From positions 1-31,030 of IMG/VR virus record IMGVR_UViG_3300042691_019020: DNA of 31,030 nt, one strand, 5' to 3'. The number at the start of each line of letters is the position of its first letter. Within the stretch, counting starts at the first letter, position 1. Source of the DNA: a virus. This document shows, one piece after another, positions 28,863 to 31,030 of the stretch. The notes below the pieces were generated by a model that made no database searches, was not told where the DNA came from, and saw only the letters and a list, made by a program, of their open reading frames with translations. Both the position numbers and the translations under genes were made by a program.

Positions 28863-28911
28863 CGCGAACGGCCCGCCGACCGGCGGGCCTTCGTGTTTGT
28901 GGGGCTAGTCA
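28863..28911. repeat. Direct repeat copy 2: terminator and flank
   Basis: Matches 27529-27577 except for three loop bases. It contains the GGCCCGCC hairpin and ends at the stop codon of the large terminase gene (CTA at 28905-28907). The shared bases extend well past the stem, so this is a true duplicated segment rather than chance likeness of hairpins. Confidence 0.8.
28870..28889. terminator. Convergent hairpin terminator, island 3
   Basis: GGCCCGCC, loop GACC, GGCGGGCC then TTCGTGTTTGT. Same stem as the other two island terminators. It separates island 3 from the large terminase gene and can act on both transcripts. Confidence 0.75.
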
Positions 28912-30401
28912 TCGTCCAGCCCATCCCACGACAGGACGTACTCGGCGGGCTGCTCGTCGCGGTCGGCGCGCCACAGGGCCATACACATCGCCACGCAGGC
29001 GTCAATACGCTGCAACCGCTGGCGGCCGATGCGCCAGCCGCGTTCGGTCATGGTCGCTTGCGTTGCCTCCACATGCGCCGACAGCACAGGGTCCACCGGA
29101 TGCACCACGCGGCCATCCTGCACGGCGGTGTAGAACGTCGCATAAGCCTCGGCCATGCGCCGCGATGCCTGGTCCACGGGCGCGGTGATGAACCCGGCCG
29201 CCGACAGCGCCGACGCCGACCGCTCAAAGAATCGCGGGTCATACACCAACTCGCGCACGCTGTAGCGGTCGGCCAGGGCTTCGATGTAGTCCTCCACCAC
29301 GCCCAGGTCCACGCGGCCGCCCGGCAGGATGATGTGGGCCACGGCGTCATCCCGCGCAGCCCACACGCGGCAGTCCAGCGCGATGCGGCCATCCGGCAGG
29401 CGGCAACCGATGGCCACGGCGGTGCTGTCATGCACCAGGCCAACGTCCACCGCCACGACCACCTCGGACCCGTCGGGGATGGTGTAGCCCTCGGTGCCCA
29501 GCGCCTCCCACGCGCCAGCGGGCAGCCACGCATTACGGGTGCTGGTCCACTGGTTCGCATGCAGGCGGCGGAAGGCGTATTCGTCCACCGTGGGCGATTC
29601 GCGCTGCGCCTCCAGCACGGCCGACGTTATCCACGACGCCGGGTTAGCGGCCAGCACGTTTTCCGGCGTCGGTTCGTCGTCGTCGGCAAGCCCGTACCAC
29701 CACATCAGGAACCCGGCCGCAGGGTCGCGGGCTATGGTCAGCATCCCGTCCCGGCGCACGTCCGGCAGGCGCATGGCATCCGCATACAGGCGGCCCAGGA
29801 TGGTGTGGCGGTTGTACCCCGCCGTGGTAATGGCCAGGTTCAGCGGTTGTTCGCGCGCGCCGCTGGCGGTGTTTAGCGCCGCGTACAGTTCCTCCTGCCG
29901 GGGCGTTTCCAGCGCGTGCAACTCGTCCAGGATGACGGCGCTGGGGCTAGTCCCGTGCTGCATGCGGCCATCAGCGGCCACGCGCTTTATGGTGCTGCCG
30001 GTCGGCCCGTAGATCACGAAGCGCTGGGCGTCGAAGTGTTGGCCCAGGTCCTCGGATGCCTCCACGAACGCGCGTGCCTGGTCGAACACGATGCCCGCCT
30101 GGTCGCGCGAGCCTGCGGCGATGATGACCTCCGCCCCGGCTTCACCGTCAGCCCCGGCCATGTAGAGCGCGAGGGTGGCGGCTAGCGTGGACTTGCCGTT
30201 TTTGCGCGGCAGCCCCAGCAGCACGTTGCGATAGACGCGGCGGCCGTCGTCGTCCAGCCTAAACGCCTCGTCTATAAACGCCTGCTGCCACGGCTCAAAT
30301 GCAACCGGCTGCCCGGCCCAGCGGCCTTTGGTGTGGCGGCAGTATTCGCGGGCGAACGCGGCCAGGTGGCCGCCCTGTGTCGCCGGGCTACTCGTCGGCA
30401 T
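28905..30401 (-). CDS. terL: Terminase large subunit (498 aa)
   Basis: The ATG at 30401 overlaps the zinc-peptide gene by 14 bases. The ATPase domain has a Walker A GLPRKNGKST (63-72), Walker B with acidic pair VILDE (156-160) and a coupling motif TTAG (192-195). The RuvC-like nuclease domain has AVDVG with Asp319, VYDPRFF with Asp388 and QRIDACV with Asp467, the three metal-binding acids. It cuts concatemers and pumps DNA into the prohead with energy from ATP, using the portal and small subunit. Length matches HK97-type terminases. All catalytic residues are intact. Confidence 0.96.
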   Translation of the reverse strand: MPTSSPATQGGHLAAFAREYCRHTKGRWAGQPVAFEPWQQAFIDEAFRLDDDGRRVYRNVLLGLPRKNGKSTLAATLALYMAGADGEAGAEVIIAAGSRDQAGIVFDQARAFVEASEDLGQHFDAQRFVIYGPTGSTIKRVAADGRMQHGTSPSAVILDELHALETPRQEELYAALNTASGAREQPLNLAITTAGYNRHTILGRLYADAMRLPDVRRDGMLTIARDPAAGFLMWWYGLADDDEPTPENVLAANPASWITSAVLEAQRESPTVDEYAFRRLHANQWTSTRNAWLPAGAWEALGTEGYTIPDGSEVVVAVDVGLVHDSTAVAIGCRLPDGRIALDCRVWAARDDAVAHIILPGGRVDLGVVEDYIEALADRYSVRELVYDPRFFERSASALSAAGFITAPVDQASRRMAEAYATFYTAVQDGRVVHPVDPVLSAHVEATQATMTERGWRIGRQRLQRIDACVAMCMALWRADRDEQPAEYVLSWDGLDDD

Positions 30402-30495
30402 CGTCCGGCCAATCCTCGGGCGGGCACGCCGGGCACCAGTCGCGCACGTCCATCGGCGTGTGACAGGTCGGGCAGCATCGGCGGTCGTCAGGCAT
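30388..30495 (-). CDS. Zinc-binding micropeptide between terminase genes (35 aa)
   Basis: The ATG at 30495 overlaps the small terminase stop by 8 bases (ATGCCTGA), and its stop overlaps the large terminase start by 14 bases. It carries CCPTCHTPM and DWCPACPP, two CxxC pairs that can bind one zinc, then an acidic tail (EDWPDDADE). Coupling on both sides makes it very likely translated. It may be a terminase partner, but no relative is recalled. Confidence 0.65.
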   Translation of the reverse strand: MPDDRRCCPTCHTPMDVRDWCPACPPEDWPDDADE

Positions 30496-30970
30496 TGCCG
30501 CCTGCTTTGCGCGGGCTGTCACCGATACGCGCGCCAATGTCCTGCGCCAGCGATTGACCCCGCAGGGACGCTAGCCCCAGGCTTACCCGGTCCACGGGCG
30601 TAAGCCCCAGGCGCGCGCACCATGAGCGGTACTCGGCCTGTGCCTTCGCCGCCACCGCAACGCACGGGTGCGCGTGGACGCCGCCGTGGGCTTCGATGGT
30701 CAGCCCCTCGGTGTCCAGCGTGTCCTCCGCACGCCGCCACCTGTCAATACACCGGGCGGCCGCCTCCAGCGCCGGGGCGTCGGCGCGGTCCAGCAGTCCG
30801 GCCGCAGCCATCGGCGTGGCAATCTCGCGCCACGCCCTACGCACACCAGCGGGCAGGGACTCGGGCGGCACCAGGTCGGTGACCGGCGAAGCGCCGACCG
30901 CATCGGCCCGCACGTTCCCCGCGTTGTCGCGCACCTTCGGCAGCACGCCGCCGCCGTTCGTCCTACCCAT
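30488..30970 (-). CDS. terS: Terminase small subunit, P27-like (160 aa)
   Basis: The ATG at 30970 is preferred over a TTG two codons upstream. The protein has a Gly-rich start (MGRTNGGGVLPK), PPESLPAGVRRAWREI, LDRADAPALEAAARCIDRW, a β turn, then EYRSWCARLGLTPVDRVSLG, the signature of P27-family small terminases. It binds phage DNA at the packaging start and regulates the large subunit. Length and place directly before terL support this. If the ends join, the small zinc-ribbon gene at 1-145 runs into it. Confidence 0.88.
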   Translation of the reverse strand: MGRTNGGGVLPKVRDNAGNVRADAVGASPVTDLVPPESLPAGVRRAWREIATPMAAAGLLDRADAPALEAAARCIDRWRRAEDTLDTEGLTIEAHGGVHAHPCVAVAAKAQAEYRSWCARLGLTPVDRVSLGLASLRGQSLAQDIGARIGDSPRKAGGNA

Positions 30971-31030
30971 TAGCAATCACCATGCGATGCATAACCCCCC
31001 CTTGTGCCATCGCCGTGCGTGAAAGACCGG
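30963..31030 (-). CDS. 3' part of small zinc-ribbon gene (probable continuation of 1-145)
   Basis: An open minus-strand frame of 21 coding codons plus stop enters at the right edge and ends in TAG at 30963-30965, overlapping the small terminase ATG by 8 bases (ATGGGTAG). Its two leftover edge bases plus the one leftover at base 1 make a full Pro codon, so the two halves fit in frame. The joined protein has 70 residues and ends HRMVIANG. A seven-C run (30995-31001, plus strand) is a place where a length error could change the frame. Confidence 0.5.
   Translation of the reverse strand, partial: GLSRTAMAQGGVMHRMVIANG

Noticed and set aside
28836-29876. 346-codon plus-strand frame opposite the large terminase
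   Set aside because: Antisense shadow with biased composition. It crosses the terminator at 28870-28889, and the terminase reading frame has intact motifs.
1-31030. CRISPR arrays, rRNA, tRNA, insertion sequences
   Set aside because: No regular repeat-spacer pattern, no rRNA-like conserved strings, no full cloverleaf and no transposase were seen. Reading by eye cannot fully exclude a diverged tRNA.

Overview
The window is a compact GC-rich phage genome, or nearly all of one. It encodes a tailed phage with a long non-contractile tail (siphovirus) and an HK97-fold head. Nearly every gene lies on the minus strand, packed with ATGA, GTGA, TAATG or 8-base start/stop overlaps. No integrase, phage repressor, plasmid function, tRNA or rRNA was recognised, so a lytic life style is the simplest reading. 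GTG starts, GGAGG-type ribosome sites, GC-rich codons and TAnnnT-like -10 boxes suggest an actinobacterial host; this is inference only. A reading frame open at base 1 continues in frame at base 31030 and ends in the 8-base overlap style seen elsewhere in the genome, so the window may be a complete circularly permuted 31,030-base genome.

Layout in minus-strand transcription order. (1) Head and packaging, 30970 down to 20183: small terminase, a 35-residue zinc peptide, large terminase, a helical protein and a glycosyltransferase-like protein, a second glycosyltransferase-like protein, a small conserved protein, portal, a long fused prohead protease, major capsid protein, a strong hairpin, a small basic protein, head-tail adaptor and a tail-terminator-like protein. 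(2) Tail, 20173 to 13011: a small acidic protein, tail tube, HK97 gp10-like protein, tail assembly chaperone with a likely -1 frameshift extension, tape measure, tail-tip protein and two fibre-like proteins. (3) Lysis, 13014 to 11685: coiled-coil/membrane protein, CHAP endolysin, holin-like protein. (4) A metallophosphoesterase with three N-terminal helix-turn-helix repeats, 11657 to 10113. (5) Early or accessory region, 9324 down to 1: small regulators, a Rad52-type annealing protein, SSB, a RuvC-like resolvase, a beta-class DNA methyltransferase, an HNH-like protein, a secreted lysozyme-like protein, two membrane micropeptides and many small zinc-ribbon proteins. If the ends join, this region runs straight into the small terminase.

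The least ordinary feature is a set of three short plus-strand islands (9.5-10.1 kb, 26.8-27.6 kb, 28.6-28.9 kb) set into the minus-strand genome. They carry five small genes of unknown function and share one control grammar. This consists of a CGC-N5-GCG operator-like dyad, then a GTCTAG-N7-GACA element at the promoter, a CCGAAGGGAAC ribosome-site block before four of the five genes, and a GGCCCGCC/GGCGGGCC hairpin terminator. The same motifs occur at the two minus-strand early control regions near 9.36 kb and 7.05 kb, so the islands and the early operons probably answer to the same regulator. Two islands and the 7.05 kb promoter also show an ATG placed where the transcript should begin, with a second in-frame ATG behind a ribosome site 27-48 bases further on.
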